Counted from the stretch's first letter, positions 9,119 through 17,890 are shown. The stretch is DNA of 45,819 nucleotides from an uncultured Verrucomicrobia subdivision 3 bacterium (GCA_903936645.1 CAIZWI010000286.1:1-45819), one strand, 5' to 3'. Made by a program: numbers and translations. Notes: generated by a model not told the origin, from the letters alone.

Positions 9119-9957
9119 AGATGTTCATGATGGCGGCTGCTCCACCATTGCAAAAGATTGATCACTAACAGCAAAACAAAGGAAATCACCAGCAACACCA
9201 CTGCCAGGGCGGTGGCCTTTGCGTAGCTAAACATGTCGAGTTCCCCCATGATCAGCACCGGGGTGATCACCGTTTTCAAGGGGATATTACCGGCGATAAA
9301 AATCACCGAGCCATATTCGCCCAGGGCCCGGGCAAAGGCCATGGCAATGCCGGTCAGCAGCGCCGGCGTGAGCATCGGAAAAATCACCCGCCAAAAGATT
9401 TGCCAGCGGTTCGCGCCCAAGCTCGCCGCCGCCTCCTCCACTTCTGCATCCAAATCCTCCAAAACCGGCTGGATGGTGCGCACGATGAATGGCAGGCCAA
9501 TGAAGGTGAGCGCCACAAAAATGCCCATTTGGGTGTTGGCCACCTTGATCCCGGCGCGGCTCAGCAAATGGCCAATCCAGCCATTCTCCGCATATAACCG
9601 CGCCAGGGTGATGCCGGCCACGGCCGTGGGCAGGGCAAAGGGCAAATCCACCAAGGCATCCAGCAGGCGTTTGCCAAAGAAGTTATACCGCACCAGCACC
9701 CAGGCCACGATCAACCCAAACACAGCATTCACCAGGGCGGCCCCAAAAGAAGCACCAAAGGTCAGCCGGTAGGAAGCCATGGCCACGGGCGAGGTGGCCA
9801 CCTCATGGAATTGCGCCCAGGTGAGCGTGCTGGTTTTGGTAAAGATGGCGGAGAGGGGGATGAGGACGATCAGGCACAGGTAAAAGATCGTAAACCCGAG
9901 CGTCAGTTTGAAGCCCGGTAACACAGTGCGTTGGCGCGAAAATAGCATGGAATTCAT
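9115..9957 (-). CDS. cysT: Sulfate ABC transporter permease CysT (CysU)
   Basis: This is the first gene of the sulfate permease operon, 280 aa with six predicted membrane helices. The EAA loop reads [20 protein letters not shown] around 172-191, and [14 protein letters not shown] near 220 is characteristic of CysT. The start is [10 protein letters not shown]; an internal ATG three codons later (9948) is equally possible. A consensus promoter and a dyad lie directly upstream (9997-10045). The usual sulfate-binding protein (Sbp/CysP) is not next to it and must be encoded elsewhere or replaced. Confidence 0.93.
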   Translation of the reverse strand: MNSMLFSRQRTVLPGFKLTLGFTIFYLCLIVLIPLSAIFTKTSTLTWAQFHEVATSPVAMASYRLTFGASFGAALVNAVFGLIVAWVLVRYNFFGKRLLDALVDLPFALPTAVAGITLARLYAENGWIGHLLSRAGIKVANTQMGIFVALTFIGLPFIVRTIQPVLEDLDAEVEEAAASLGANRWQIFWRVIFPMLTPALLTGIAMAFARALGEYGSVIFIAGNIPLKTVITPVLIMGELDMFSYAKATALAVVLLVISFVLLLVINLLQWWSSRHHEHL

Positions 9958-9996
9958 TTGCCTGCCCGGCGCTTAAAATCCCCTGGGCAAACCTAA

Positions 9997-10045
9997 TAAC
10001 TACCAAATGAGTAGATATTATAAATATTGTTAAAATCCAAGTAAA
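9997..10045 (-). promoter_or_regulatory. cysTWA promoter with dyad operator at the transcription start
   Basis: On the minus strand, TTTACT (10045-10040) and a perfect TATAAT (10022-10017) are 17 bp apart. An interrupted dyad, TATCTAC-N7-GTAGTTA (10017-9997; 6 of 7 positions symmetric), overlaps the end of the -10 and the expected start of transcription, about 40 bp before the cysT ATG. A bound protein there would block initiation, so repression under sulfur sufficiency is the natural guess. The regulator is not identified. Confidence 0.6.
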
Positions 10046-10058
10046 ATTTCCGGGTAAT

Positions 10059-12113
10059 TTATCGTGGGGCGGAGGGCTTCAAGGTCCAAACACAGGCATC
10101 CTGCAAGGCAGTGCCTGCCGCTTTCGCCCGGGCGGTCACTTGATTGGCGCCGGGTTTCAACTGGACGTTGTCCCAGAAATACATGCCATTGGTAGCCCCA
10201 CTTTTTTTGCCCAGTGACACGCCGTTGATCAGGGCCTCAACTTCCGGGGCGTTGGAATAGATTTTCACATGGGTTAGGGCGTTGGTCCGTTCCGTAAATC
10301 GGCGGCTGGTAATATAAACAAAGGGGTCCGTCGACCAGTTGGCTTTGTAAAAATAAAACGCGTCCTTTTTGGTCTGGCGATCATAGGTCACCAGGCCCTT
10401 GTCGTTGCGTCCGGGAATGCCCCCCTCGTGCCGGCTGTGCACGGCGAAGTCGAACATCACCCAGGCGAAAGTGCCCCAGACATAGGGTTGGGATTTTAAT
10501 TGGGCCCAGGCCAGTTCGTGGACAATGTTCTGCCATTCTTCGGGATGCCATTGGCCGGCGGCTTGGGGCTGGACCGGATTGTCCTCATGCTGGGCGGGGT
10601 TGGCGCCCGCGCCGTATTCGCTCACGCAAAAACCTCCGGAACGGCTGGTGTAGCGGTCCTTGACCAGGGTGGGAATGAAATCCTCTTTTGTGCCCCAGCC
10701 GGGATACCAACCCGGATAGATGTTCCAGCCCAACAGGTCCGGAATGCGGTTCATTTGGGGATAGAATTCCGTGCAGGTCGCCGCGATGACCGGGCGCGTG
10801 GGGTCTTCGCCGTGCGCCACGGCCTTCAAATTTTGCAACAGCCGGTGCGGGTCGGGGGTGCCATCGCGAATTTCGTTAAAAAGGCTCCAGACGAAGATGG
10901 AGGGGTGGTTGACGTTCTGGCGAATCAGATCCAGCAATTGCCCGCGGGAGGTGTTTTCAAATGCCTCTGAGGTTCGGATTTTGTCCACCTGGGGAATCTC
11001 CGCCCAGACCAGAATGCCCGCGCGGTCGCACAGGGTATACCAATAATCCGGGTGCTGGTAATGCGCACAACGAATCACGGTCACGCCCAGTTCCTTGACG
11101 ATGCCCATGTCCTCGTCCAGATCGGCCGGGGAAATGGCCCAGCCCTTGCCCATGCGGTCCTGGTGCTTGTCGACCCCGTGCAGGTGATAGGGTTTGCCAT
11201 TGAGGAAAAAGCCTTTCTCCGGATCCACCGCATAATAGCGCAGGCCCAGGGCGTTGGTCACGGCATCCACCACGACCCCGTTTTTGCGCACTTCCACCAC
11301 CGCTTCGTAGAGATACGGGTCCAGCCGGCCATTCCATAAATGGGGCTGCGGCAGGGTTACCCGGAGGAATTCCGGGGCCGTGGTACTCCGGGCCGCCGTG
11401 AAATGGTTGTCGCTGCTTTCCGCCACCGGATGGCCCGTGGCATCCAGCACCCGGGCGACGATGGTGAGAGGGTTGGGGTGTTTGTCCGCATTGCAAATCT
11501 GCGCCGTGACATCCAGAACCGCCTGCTCGGCCGACACCGCTGTTTGCAGCCAGGCCACCCCAAACGACCCATGATCCGTCAAGGCCAGGTGGGCGTTGCC
11601 GGTCACCAGCAGATGCACCGGGCGGTAAAGTCCGCCATACACCGAAAAATCGCCGCTCAACGGGGCCACGTCCAGCTCCTGGGCATTGCTCACCCGCACT
11701 GCCAGCAGATTGGTTCCAGTGGGGGACAAGGAGCTGGTGATCTCATAACAAAACGCCCCGAACCCCCCGCGATGCTCCCCCAGCAACTCGCCGTTCAGAT
11801 AAACTTGCGATACCGTGCTGGCGGCCTCGAAGCGGAGAAAGTAATGTTGCCCGGCCACCGGCGCACCCACATTAAGCTCCCGGCGGTACCAGCCGGGACC
11901 CCGATAATATTCCTTGCCGGCCATGGCGGCCTCCACCCCCCAGCAATGGGGCAGGGAAATCGCTTGCCAACTGGTTGCCACCAGGCTGGGTTGCTCGCCA
12001 TGGGGCACTTCCCCGGATTGGAACAGCCAGCCGTCCGTCAGGGTGGTGTCTTCCCGCGCCTGTAGTTGGGCGGTGACAAACAGGGCCAGAACCAGGGTGA
12101 TGACAATGCGCAT
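10059..12113 (-). CDS. Secreted GH2 beta-galactosidase
   Basis: This glycoside hydrolase family 2 enzyme (684 aa) has a clear signal peptide, MRIVITLVLALFVTAQLQA. Domains in order are a sugar-binding jelly roll (about 25-170), an immunoglobulin-like domain (about 175-295), the TIM barrel (about 296-585) and a short C-terminal beta domain that may be a DUF4982-like module. The acid/base is E414 in LFNE and the nucleophile E499 in SEYGAG. LGWNIYPGWYPGW and the missing glucuronate-binding NxK pattern favour beta-galactosidase over beta-glucuronidase. The frame is open upstream into the aminotransferase, but the ATG at 12111-12113 is chosen because it begins the signal peptide. It would act on galactosides in the periplasm or outside. 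Exact substrate is uncertain. Confidence 0.88.
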   Translation of the reverse strand: MRIVITLVLALFVTAQLQAREDTTLTDGWLFQSGEVPHGEQPSLVATSWQAISLPHCWGVEAAMAGKEYYRGPGWYRRELNVGAPVAGQHYFLRFEAASTVSQVYLNGELLGEHRGGFGAFCYEITSSLSPTGTNLLAVRVSNAQELDVAPLSGDFSVYGGLYRPVHLLVTGNAHLALTDHGSFGVAWLQTAVSAEQAVLDVTAQICNADKHPNPLTIVARVLDATGHPVAESSDNHFTAARSTTAPEFLRVTLPQPHLWNGRLDPYLYEAVVEVRKNGVVVDAVTNALGLRYYAVDPEKGFFLNGKPYHLHGVDKHQDRMGKGWAISPADLDEDMGIVKELGVTVIRCAHYQHPDYWYTLCDRAGILVWAEIPQVDKIRTSEAFENTSRGQLLDLIRQNVNHPSIFVWSLFNEIRDGTPDPHRLLQNLKAVAHGEDPTRPVIAATCTEFYPQMNRIPDLLGWNIYPGWYPGWGTKEDFIPTLVKDRYTSRSGGFCVSEYGAGANPAQHEDNPVQPQAAGQWHPEEWQNIVHELAWAQLKSQPYVWGTFAWVMFDFAVHSRHEGGIPGRNDKGLVTYDRQTKKDAFYFYKANWSTDPFVYITSRRFTERTNALTHVKIYSNAPEVEALINGVSLGKKSGATNGMYFWDNVQLKPGANQVTARAKAAGTALQDACVWTLKPSAPR

Positions 12114-12202
12114 GGTGAAAGCATGCCGAAAATCGGGGGCTCCGCGCAAGTCTGGAGGCGAGCCCCCGCGGTCCGCCTGGCGGGCTTCGGCCGGCGATTT
12201 GG

Positions 12203-13390
12203 TTATACGGAAGCCGGCCGGTGTTTGGCCAGCCATTCCCGGTCCGCCAGTTTGAGCAACCGGGCGCCTGCCGCCCGCAGGGTTGGTTCCTGTTTGGCAA
12301 AATGAAAGCGGATAAACCGGTGTTCTGGTTCGCGAAAAAAACTGGAGCCGGGCACCCCCGCCACACCAACTTCGCGCACCAACCATTCGGCCGCCGCCGT
12401 ATCCGTGGCAAATCCCAGTGGGGAAATATCCACCATCACGTAATACGCCCCTTGCGGTTCCGTGAAGCGCAAGCCCGTCTGCCGCAGGCAATCGAGAAAC
12501 ACGGTGCGCTTGTGGGTGTAGAGTTCTTGCAACCCCGCATAATAACTGTCTGGCAGCTCCAGGCCGGCCACGGCCGCCTCCTGCAAGGGAGCGGCAGCTC
12601 CAACGGTGAGAAAATCATGCACCTTCCGGGCCTGGGCAATAATTGCCGGTGCGGCATGGACATACCCCAGACGCCAGCCGGTGATGGAATACGTTTTCGA
12701 GAGCGAATTACAGGTGATGGTCCGGTCAAATGCCCCGGGCAGGCTGGCACAATAAACGTGTTCGTGCGGGGCATAAACAATATGTTCATACGGTTCATCC
12801 GTGATCACGAACACATCGTGCTCCTCGGCCAGGGCGAGAATTTCCAATAACTCCGCGCGGGTGAACACTTTGCCCGTGGGATTGGACGGGTTGCACACGA
12901 TGATGGCCTTGGGCTTTTGCGCAAAAGCCCGGGCCAGTTCCGCCCGGTCAAAACCAAAATCCGGTGCCCGCAACGGCACGTAAATGGGGATGGCGCCGCA
13001 GAGAATCGCATCCGCCGCGTAATTTTCGTAAAACGGCGAGAAGACAATCACCCGGTCCCCGGGATTGCACGCCGTCATCATCGCCACCATCATGGCCTCC
13101 GTGCTGCCGCAGGTGACCACCAAATGCTGGTCGGGATCCACCGGCAGTCCGGTGAAGCGCGTGATTTTGCGGGCCAAGGCCGCCCGGAACCGCGGGGCAC
13201 CCCAAGTAACGGCATATTGATGAAACGGTCCGCGGGTGGCTCGTTCCAGAGCCAGCAACAATTCCTCGGGCGGATCAAAATCGGGAAACCCCTGGGCCAG
13301 ATTGATGGCCTCATGGCGGGTGGCAAGCCGCGTCATCCCGCGAATGACGGACTCCGAAAAACTGCCGAGTCTGGTGGCCGGTAAGGGCAT
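12203..13390 (-). CDS. PLP-dependent class I/II aminotransferase
   Basis: This is a fold-type I aminotransferase of 395 aa from the ATG at 13388-13390; the frame extends 14 codons further but without family-like sequence. NLAQGFPDFDPP (30-41) is typical of the kynurenine/methionine aminotransferase (YbdL-like) group. CNPSNPTGK (166-174) contacts PLP, TDEPYEHIVY follows, and the Schiff-base lysine is K232 in SLSKTYSITGWRLG. The C-terminal Arg that binds the substrate carboxylate lies in HRFIRFHFA. It sits between the NUDIX and beta-galactosidase genes on the same strand. Likely substrates are methionine, glutamine or aromatic amino acids, which cannot be resolved from sequence alone. Confidence 0.9.
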   Translation of the reverse strand: MPLPATRLGSFSESVIRGMTRLATRHEAINLAQGFPDFDPPEELLLALERATRGPFHQYAVTWGAPRFRAALARKITRFTGLPVDPDQHLVVTCGSTEAMMVAMMTACNPGDRVIVFSPFYENYAADAILCGAIPIYVPLRAPDFGFDRAELARAFAQKPKAIIVCNPSNPTGKVFTRAELLEILALAEEHDVFVITDEPYEHIVYAPHEHVYCASLPGAFDRTITCNSLSKTYSITGWRLGYVHAAPAIIAQARKVHDFLTVGAAAPLQEAAVAGLELPDSYYAGLQELYTHKRTVFLDCLRQTGLRFTEPQGAYYVMVDISPLGFATDTAAAEWLVREVGVAGVPGSSFFREPEHRFIRFHFAKQEPTLRAAGARLLKLADREWLAKHRPASV

Positions 13391-13507
13391 AAGCTTAATA
13401 TTTAAAGGCGGTGATTTTCGGCGGAAAATCACGTTTTGTCGACCCGGAATTCACGCGGGGCACGCGTGCCGGGTCGCCCGCCGGGCATTGCCTCTGGTTG
13501 CGGTGGT

Positions 13508-14023
13508 TCACCGGATGAAATAAAGCCCGGCGTAAATCTTGGGATCGATCAACCGCCCGCCCCGGGCCTGGGCCACCAGCCAGTCGGGGACTTCGGCCAG
13601 CGGAATTTCGTGGACGGTGATCTCCTCATTGGCCACGCCGCCACCGGTTCCCGTGCGCCGCAATTCCGTGGCCCGAAACAGGGTCACCCGTTCGGAAGTG
13701 ATGCCACTGCACGATGCCCCGGTCGTCAGCGCCTCCAAGTGGCCCGCAGCATAGCCGGTCTCCTCCCAAAGTTCCCGTCCGGCGGCGGCCACCGCTGATT
13801 CTCCCGCCGCGCCCGGTTCATCCCCGATAATCCCTGCGGGCAATTCAATCGTGCGCCTCTGGACCGGAACCCGGTATTGTTCCACGAGTAAGAGTTTCTG
13901 TTCCGGCGTCACCGCCACAATGATCGCGGCATGGTTTGCCCGCACCCGGTCCACATATTCCCACCGCCCTGACTTCACCAAGGTGAGAAACTGGCCGGTG
14001 GCGATGGTTTCGACGTTGCTCAT
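13508..14023 (-). CDS. NUDIX hydrolase, probable ADP-ribose pyrophosphatase
   Basis: The protein is 171 aa from the ATG at 14021-14023 (MSNVETIATGQF). The Nudix box is clear in its main part, E-x7-RELWEETGY, with the conserved upstream Gly two residues further away than in the strict consensus. The preceding IELPAGIIGDEPG is the usual ADP-ribose pyrophosphatase strand, and VEQYRVPVQRRTIELPAG matches that subfamily. The expected reaction is Mg-dependent cleavage of ADP-ribose or a similar nucleoside diphosphate. It begins 65 bp after the unknown 193-aa protein on the same strand. Confidence 0.87.
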   Translation of the reverse strand: MSNVETIATGQFLTLVKSGRWEYVDRVRANHAAIIVAVTPEQKLLLVEQYRVPVQRRTIELPAGIIGDEPGAAGESAVAAAGRELWEETGYAAGHLEALTTGASCSGITSERVTLFRATELRRTGTGGGVANEEITVHEIPLAEVPDWLVAQARGGRLIDPKIYAGLYFIR

Positions 14024-14087
14024 GCGCCGGAGGTTAACTGATCCCAGCAGCCACACAATCCGGCATTCGCCTCGCCGACGCCGCACC

Positions 14088-14669
14088 TCAGGCGAATTCT
14101 AACGTAGTTTCCGCCGGATGATATTGGTCCTGCGCGGATAATTTGCGGGCTAAAAAGTTTTCCAGATGGCTCGTCAGCCATTCGGGTTCCCCTGCGGCCG
14201 GTTCTTCCATCCAATGCCAGATAAAATCCCGGTTGGTTTGCCGGGCACTGTTCATGCAGTGTTTGACGGTCCAGTCCAGCTCCTCCGCCCGGTTGGTTTC
14301 ATCCCCAAACAAACCGATTAACAAGCCCGGGGCCAGGGGGTTGGTCCCACTGGCGGACAGGGAATCCAGCCAGTGGATTAATTCCAATTCACGGTGTTTC
14401 AAGGAACTCACGGCCACCAGCAGGATATCCGCCCGGTTGGCTTCCACGGTAATCATCTGGCGGACGGCCTGCGCCGTGAGGAGGGAATCTAATTTCCACT
14501 GTTCGCTCGAACAAACCCACTGGGACCCGGCTAGTTTCGCCATGAGACTGGCGGCCCAGCGCGCCCGGAGACCGGCGGCAAAATCAACATGCAGGGAAAA
14601 CACCCGAAGTTGCCCGGCTGGCAGTACGCCCGGTTCGATGAGCTTGATTGGATCCATGGTGGAAAGCAT
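14088..14669 (-). CDS. Uncharacterised protein, possible signalling-type fold
   Basis: I do not recognise this 193-aa protein. It has no signal peptide or membrane segment. The core seems to alternate beta strands and helices: LRVFSLHVDF (about 22-31), ANRADILLVAVSS (about 78-90) and LAPGLLIGLFGDE (about 112-124), a pattern like a CheY/Rossmann-like alpha/beta fold. The C-terminus is rich in Trp, Glu and Leu. An ATG at 14657 (MDPIKL) is an alternative start. It lies 111 bp downstream of the HPr gene on the same strand, so it may be co-transcribed with the LPS/HPr cluster. Confidence 0.7.
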   Translation of the reverse strand: MLSTMDPIKLIEPGVLPAGQLRVFSLHVDFAAGLRARWAASLMAKLAGSQWVCSSEQWKLDSLLTAQAVRQMITVEANRADILLVAVSSLKHRELELIHWLDSLSASGTNPLAPGLLIGLFGDETNRAEELDWTVKHCMNSARQTNRDFIWHWMEEPAAGEPEWLTSHLENFLARKLSAQDQYHPAETTLEFA

Positions 14670-14780
14670 CTGGTGCCTAAATGGTCCTCCACTTGGGTTG
14701 CGGAGGGATGGCGTTTGGGTGGCATTTGCGTGACAAATGCCCAGCCCGAATCGGATGAGGTAATTCCGCTCTTCCGTCCG

Positions 14781-15074
14781 TTAATCCTCGTCAAACTTGC
14801 GTTTGACCAGGGCTTCGATTTCGGTGAGGGCTTGCACGGCGTCCGTGCCGGTGGCATGAACGGTAAATTTACTTCCGGGGCCGGCCGCCAGCATCATCAG
14901 GCCGATGATGCTTTTGCCGTTAATAGTTTCCCCGTCTTTTTCCACGAAAATATCCGCGACGAACTGGTTGGCAATTTTGACAAAGCGGGCCGCCGGCCGG
15001 GCGTGTATGCCCTGCTTGTTCAAGACCGTCAGCTCTTTGCTCAAGCCCTGGCCATCTTTTTTCATCGCACTCAT
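14781..15074 (-). CDS. HPr family phosphocarrier protein
   Basis: This small HPr-like protein (97 aa) has an N-terminal extension of about 12 residues. The catalytic histidine is H24 in GIHARPA and the regulatory serine S55 in NGKSIIGLMM. Both are intact, so it could be phosphorylated at His by enzyme I and at Ser by HPr kinase. The hprK gene lies immediately upstream on the same strand, 58 bp away, and supplies the matching kinase. No enzyme I or sugar-specific PTS component is present, so a regulatory rather than transport role is likely. The start could also be the internal Met four codons in. Confidence 0.92.
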   Translation of the reverse strand: MSAMKKDGQGLSKELTVLNKQGIHARPAARFVKIANQFVADIFVEKDGETINGKSIIGLMMLAAGPGSKFTVHATGTDAVQALTEIEALVKRKFDED

Positions 15075-15132
15075 TTATTTCCGAATCGTAAAGTAGTTCA
15101 ATCCACCACCATGCCGCAAACTATTTTGCGCA

Positions 15133-16083
15133 TTATGGCTGGGTTTGGGGGACCATTTCGGCAATCAGTCGTTTGTTCAGTTCCTGGGCCGCGTTGTAAC
15201 CCGACTTGTTCAATTTGGTCTGGAACGCCGCCACCTCGATCAGCCGCGCCAAATCCCGGCCCGGGCGCACCGGAATGGTGATGTGAGGGATGTCCATCCC
15301 CAAAATGGTGACGAATTCCTGTTCCATCCCCAACCGGTCCACATCCTTCACCTCATTCCAGAGTTTGAGGGAGATCACCAAATCCAAGGTCTTCTCTTTG
15401 CGAATGCTCTTGATGCCGAACATGGCCGCCACATTGATAATCCCGATGCCGCGCACCTCCATGTGGTTGCGGGTCAACTCCGAGCTGGTGCAGAGGATTT
15501 CCCGGTTGTCCACCAGCATGGCCTTCACCACGTCATCCGCCACCAGGCTGTAACCCCGTTCGATCAGGGCCAGCACGGCTTCACTTTTGCCGATGCCACT
15601 TTCCCCGCGAATAATCACGCCCACCCCGAGGATGTCCACCATGCTGCCCAATTCCGTGGAACGCGGGGCGAACATGGTCTCCAGCGCCAGGGTGGCGAGA
15701 TTGATGAATTTCATCGTCACCAAGGGGGTTTGAAAAATCGGCACGCCGGACTGCTCCGCCGCCGCCAAGAATTCCTTGTCCGGCTTCAGCCCCCGGCTGA
15801 ACACGATGCAGGGAATTTTGTAGGCAAACAGATAAGCATAACGCGCCTGGCGTTCCTCCGGCCGGAGCGAACGGAGGTAAAAGACCTCGGCATGGCCCAT
15901 GACTTGCACCCGCTTGTACGCGAAGTACCGGGTGAAACCGCTCAGGGCCAGTCCGGGCCGGTTGACGGTGGGTTCGCGGATGATGCGTTTCCCATTGAGT
16001 TCCCCGCCCCCCAGGCGCCGCATTTGCAAAGCCTCGGTGTGTTCTTTGAAGAATTGTTCAACCGTGACAGCCTGTCTTTCCAT
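15133..16083 (-). CDS. hprK: HPr kinase/phosphorylase
   Basis: This bifunctional enzyme phosphorylates and dephosphorylates the regulatory serine of HPr. It is 316 aa, normal length. The P-loop GESGIGKS is at 160-167, the acidic pair in LVADD near 183-185, and the family signature EVRGIGIINV at 209-218. VRPGRDLARLIEVAA follows in the C-terminal region. Where well-studied HprK proteins have HG about 15 residues before the P-loop (catalytic His), this one has LG (ELGSMVDILGVG). The gene starts 3 bp after lptB, so it is part of the LPS export operon. Together with the downstream HPr gene it would link carbon or energy state to envelope synthesis. Confidence 0.92.
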   Translation of the reverse strand: MERQAVTVEQFFKEHTEALQMRRLGGGELNGKRIIREPTVNRPGLALSGFTRYFAYKRVQVMGHAEVFYLRSLRPEERQARYAYLFAYKIPCIVFSRGLKPDKEFLAAAEQSGVPIFQTPLVTMKFINLATLALETMFAPRSTELGSMVDILGVGVIIRGESGIGKSEAVLALIERGYSLVADDVVKAMLVDNREILCTSSELTRNHMEVRGIGIINVAAMFGIKSIRKEKTLDLVISLKLWNEVKDVDRLGMEQEFVTILGMDIPHITIPVRPGRDLARLIEVAAFQTKLNKSGYNAAQELNKRLIAEMVPQTQP

Positions 16084-16086
16084 AAA

Positions 16087-16836
16087 TTACAAATTAAACT
16101 CCGGGCCCAAATAGATTTCCCGGGCCTTGGCATCATTGGCCAGAAATTCCGCGCTGCCTGCCACGAGCACCTGGCCCTTGTAAATAATATACCCGCGGTC
16201 GATGATTTTCAGCATTTCGCGAACGTCATGATCCGTGATCAAAATCCCCAGTCCGCGATCCCGCAACCGGCGCACAATTTTCCCCACCTCGTATTTGGCA
16301 ATGGGATCAATGCCGGCAAACGGCTCGTCCAGCAAGAGCATTTTGGGGCTGGTCACCAGCGCCCGCGTGATTTCCAGACGGCGTTTTTCCCCACCGCTTA
16401 GTTGGTACGCTTTGCTTTTGGCCAGCGGGGTCAGGTCGAGTTCCTCCAGCAGGTACTTCAAACGCACCGCCCGCTCCGCCCGGGTGAGCTGGCAGGTTTC
16501 GAGAATTGCCAAAATGTTCTCCTCCACCGTCAGTTTGCGAAACACCGAGGGTTCTTGGGTCAGATAACCAATCCCCAACCGCGCCCGCTGGTGCATCGCC
16601 AGCCCGGTGATCTCCTGGTCTAGGTAGGTGACCTTGCCGGCATTGGGTTTTACCACCCCCACGATCATGTTAAAGGTGGTCGTTTTACCGGCGCCATTGG
16701 GACCCAGCAGACCCACGATTTCGCCCGCCCCCACGCGCACGGAAACGCCATTAACCACGCGGCGGCCGCTGTATTCCCGCACCAATTGGTCCGTGGCGAG
16801 TTGCGCGGCGGCGGGCGGGTTGGGAGGAGTGGCCAT
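16087..16836 (-). CDS. lptB: LPS export ABC transporter ATPase LptB
   Basis: This cytoplasmic ATPase powers extraction of lipopolysaccharide from the inner membrane. It is 249 aa, with Walker A GPNGAGKTT at 45-53, signature LSGGEKRRLEI near 147, and Walker B LLLDEPFAGIDPIA near 170. The sequences GIGYLTQEPSVFRKLTVEEN and ITDHDVREML are diagnostic for LptB rather than LivG-type ATPases. It starts 2 bp after the lptA-like gene. The membrane partners LptF and LptG are not in the window. Confidence 0.95.
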   Translation of the reverse strand: MATPPNPPAAAQLATDQLVREYSGRRVVNGVSVRVGAGEIVGLLGPNGAGKTTTFNMIVGVVKPNAGKVTYLDQEITGLAMHQRARLGIGYLTQEPSVFRKLTVEENILAILETCQLTRAERAVRLKYLLEELDLTPLAKSKAYQLSGGEKRRLEITRALVTSPKMLLLDEPFAGIDPIAKYEVGKIVRRLRDRGLGILITDHDVREMLKIIDRGYIIYKGQVLVAGSAEFLANDAKAREIYLGPEFNL

Positions 16837-16838
16837 GA

Positions 16839-17387
16839 TCAGGGGTGGGGCGGCACGTGGTTGGTCCGGCTGGTGGCCGTGTTGGTGCTGTTTAAATTAA
16901 TAAAATCGTGGCTGAACGTCGTCGTCCAGTTGGTGGAACTCAACTCTTGTTTCACCAGATCCCAAACCAGCGGCTCGCCCGCCAGGTTGATTTTATCCGT
17001 CCACAATTTTGCGTGGCCGCTCAACGTGATGGTCGCATTGGTGACCGCGCCAGCCTCGTGATAATGATAAACCGCCCGGTCGCTGGTGGCGTGGTTGGTC
17101 AGGCCTTTGTCATCGATGAAGGTCATCACCACATTGGTGGCCGCCACCACCTGCCGGTCGGGATTATTATTGTGCGGCAAATCCGCCGCCAGCCAGGCAC
17201 TGGTCAGATGCATCCGCAGATCATCCACGGTCACATGGCCGTGGTAAATCGTCCGGTAATGCGCCATGTCAAACGTTCCCCCGTGGTCCGAGTGAATGCT
17301 GAGTTTCGGCGGCTCATTGGTCGCCGCGGCCGCGAGGCGCCCCCCAGCTACCAGCCCGGCGACCAGTAACAGATAAAAGTAGTTCAT
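16839..17387 (-). CDS. lptA: LptA/OstA-like periplasmic LPS transport protein
   Basis: A predicted periplasmic protein of 182 aa with a signal peptide ending near residue 22 (GGRLAAAATN). The body is beta-rich with the OstA-type alternation: YHGHVTVDDLRMHLTSAWLAADL, VVAATNVVMTF, ATSDRAVYHY and ITLSGHAKLWTD. This fits the LptA family, which bridges the periplasm in LPS export. Similarity is moderate, and the call rests partly on position between lptC-like and lptB. Its start overlaps the lptC-like stop by 4 bp (17384-17387). The C-terminal 25 residues are rich in Asn, Thr and His. Confidence 0.8.
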   Translation of the reverse strand: MNYFYLLLVAGLVAGGRLAAAATNEPPKLSIHSDHGGTFDMAHYRTIYHGHVTVDDLRMHLTSAWLAADLPHNNNPDRQVVAATNVVMTFIDDKGLTNHATSDRAVYHYHEAGAVTNATITLSGHAKLWTDKINLAGEPLVWDLVKQELSSTNWTTTFSHDFINLNSTNTATSRTNHVPPHP

Positions 17388-17890
17388 GGTATGATTGTCA
17401 AATTGGTGCCGGTCAAAATATCCGTTTCCACTTGGTTGGTCAGGATGAGAAACTCATCTTCCTGCCGCCATTCAAAACCCACCCCGGTCAGCCGAAACTG
17501 GCCATCGGCCTGGCGTACTTCCATCCGGCCGGCGGAATTGGCGGTCCCTTTGATTTGGTCATAAAGGCATTCGGGAGCCTCCACCACGTACTTCGGCCGG
17601 CCATTGGTCTCAAAAATTTCCAGTTTCAATTGCTGGATCAGCACCCGTCCGTCGGCCTGGGGCACTGCCTGGGCTCCCGCCAGGCGGGACTTGATTTGCA
17701 TCTGGTTCGGTGGATCATAATATTCCACCGAGGAAAAATCACTCGCGTTTTTCACCGGCATGTCCGCCCCGCGCATCCAGGTTGCTCCCCCCCCGGGCAG
17801 CAGCGCCAGGGCCAGGATCATGCCTGGCAGTCCGGCCGCCAGTGCCCGTGCGCCGCTCACGCCGTATATTGCTTTACAAACGTTTCCCAT
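17384..17890 (-). CDS. lptC: LptC-like LPS export protein
   Basis: A 168-aa protein with one N-terminal hydrophobic segment (about 13-33) that could be a signal peptide or membrane anchor, followed by a beta-rich domain. The pattern IQQLKLEIFETNGRPKYVVE and the recurring strand motifs up to ETDILTGTNL fit LptC, the bitopic protein that passes LPS from LptB2FG to LptA. The start overlaps the kdsC coding end by 34 bp, which is plausible in a coupled operon. A later Met at about residue 24 would remove the overlap but damage the hydrophobic segment. The call is strengthened by gene order. Confidence 0.78.
   Translation of the reverse strand: MGNVCKAIYGVSGARALAAGLPGMILALALLPGGGATWMRGADMPVKNASDFSSVEYYDPPNQMQIKSRLAGAQAVPQADGRVLIQQLKLEIFETNGRPKYVVEAPECLYDQIKGTANSAGRMEVRQADGQFRLTGVGFEWRQEDEFLILTNQVETDILTGTNLTIIP

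Noticed and set aside
10059..12113. Assignment of the smaller GH2 gene as beta-glucuronidase
   Set aside because: The acid/base and nucleophile fit both activities, but the glucuronate-recognising NxK motif of beta-glucuronidases is not seen, and the barrel sequences resemble beta-galactosidases.
15145..16401. A 418-codon plus-strand open frame opposite hprK and part of lptB
   Set aside because: It is antisense to two certain genes, His/Gln-rich and crosses their boundary. No start signal or domain supports it.
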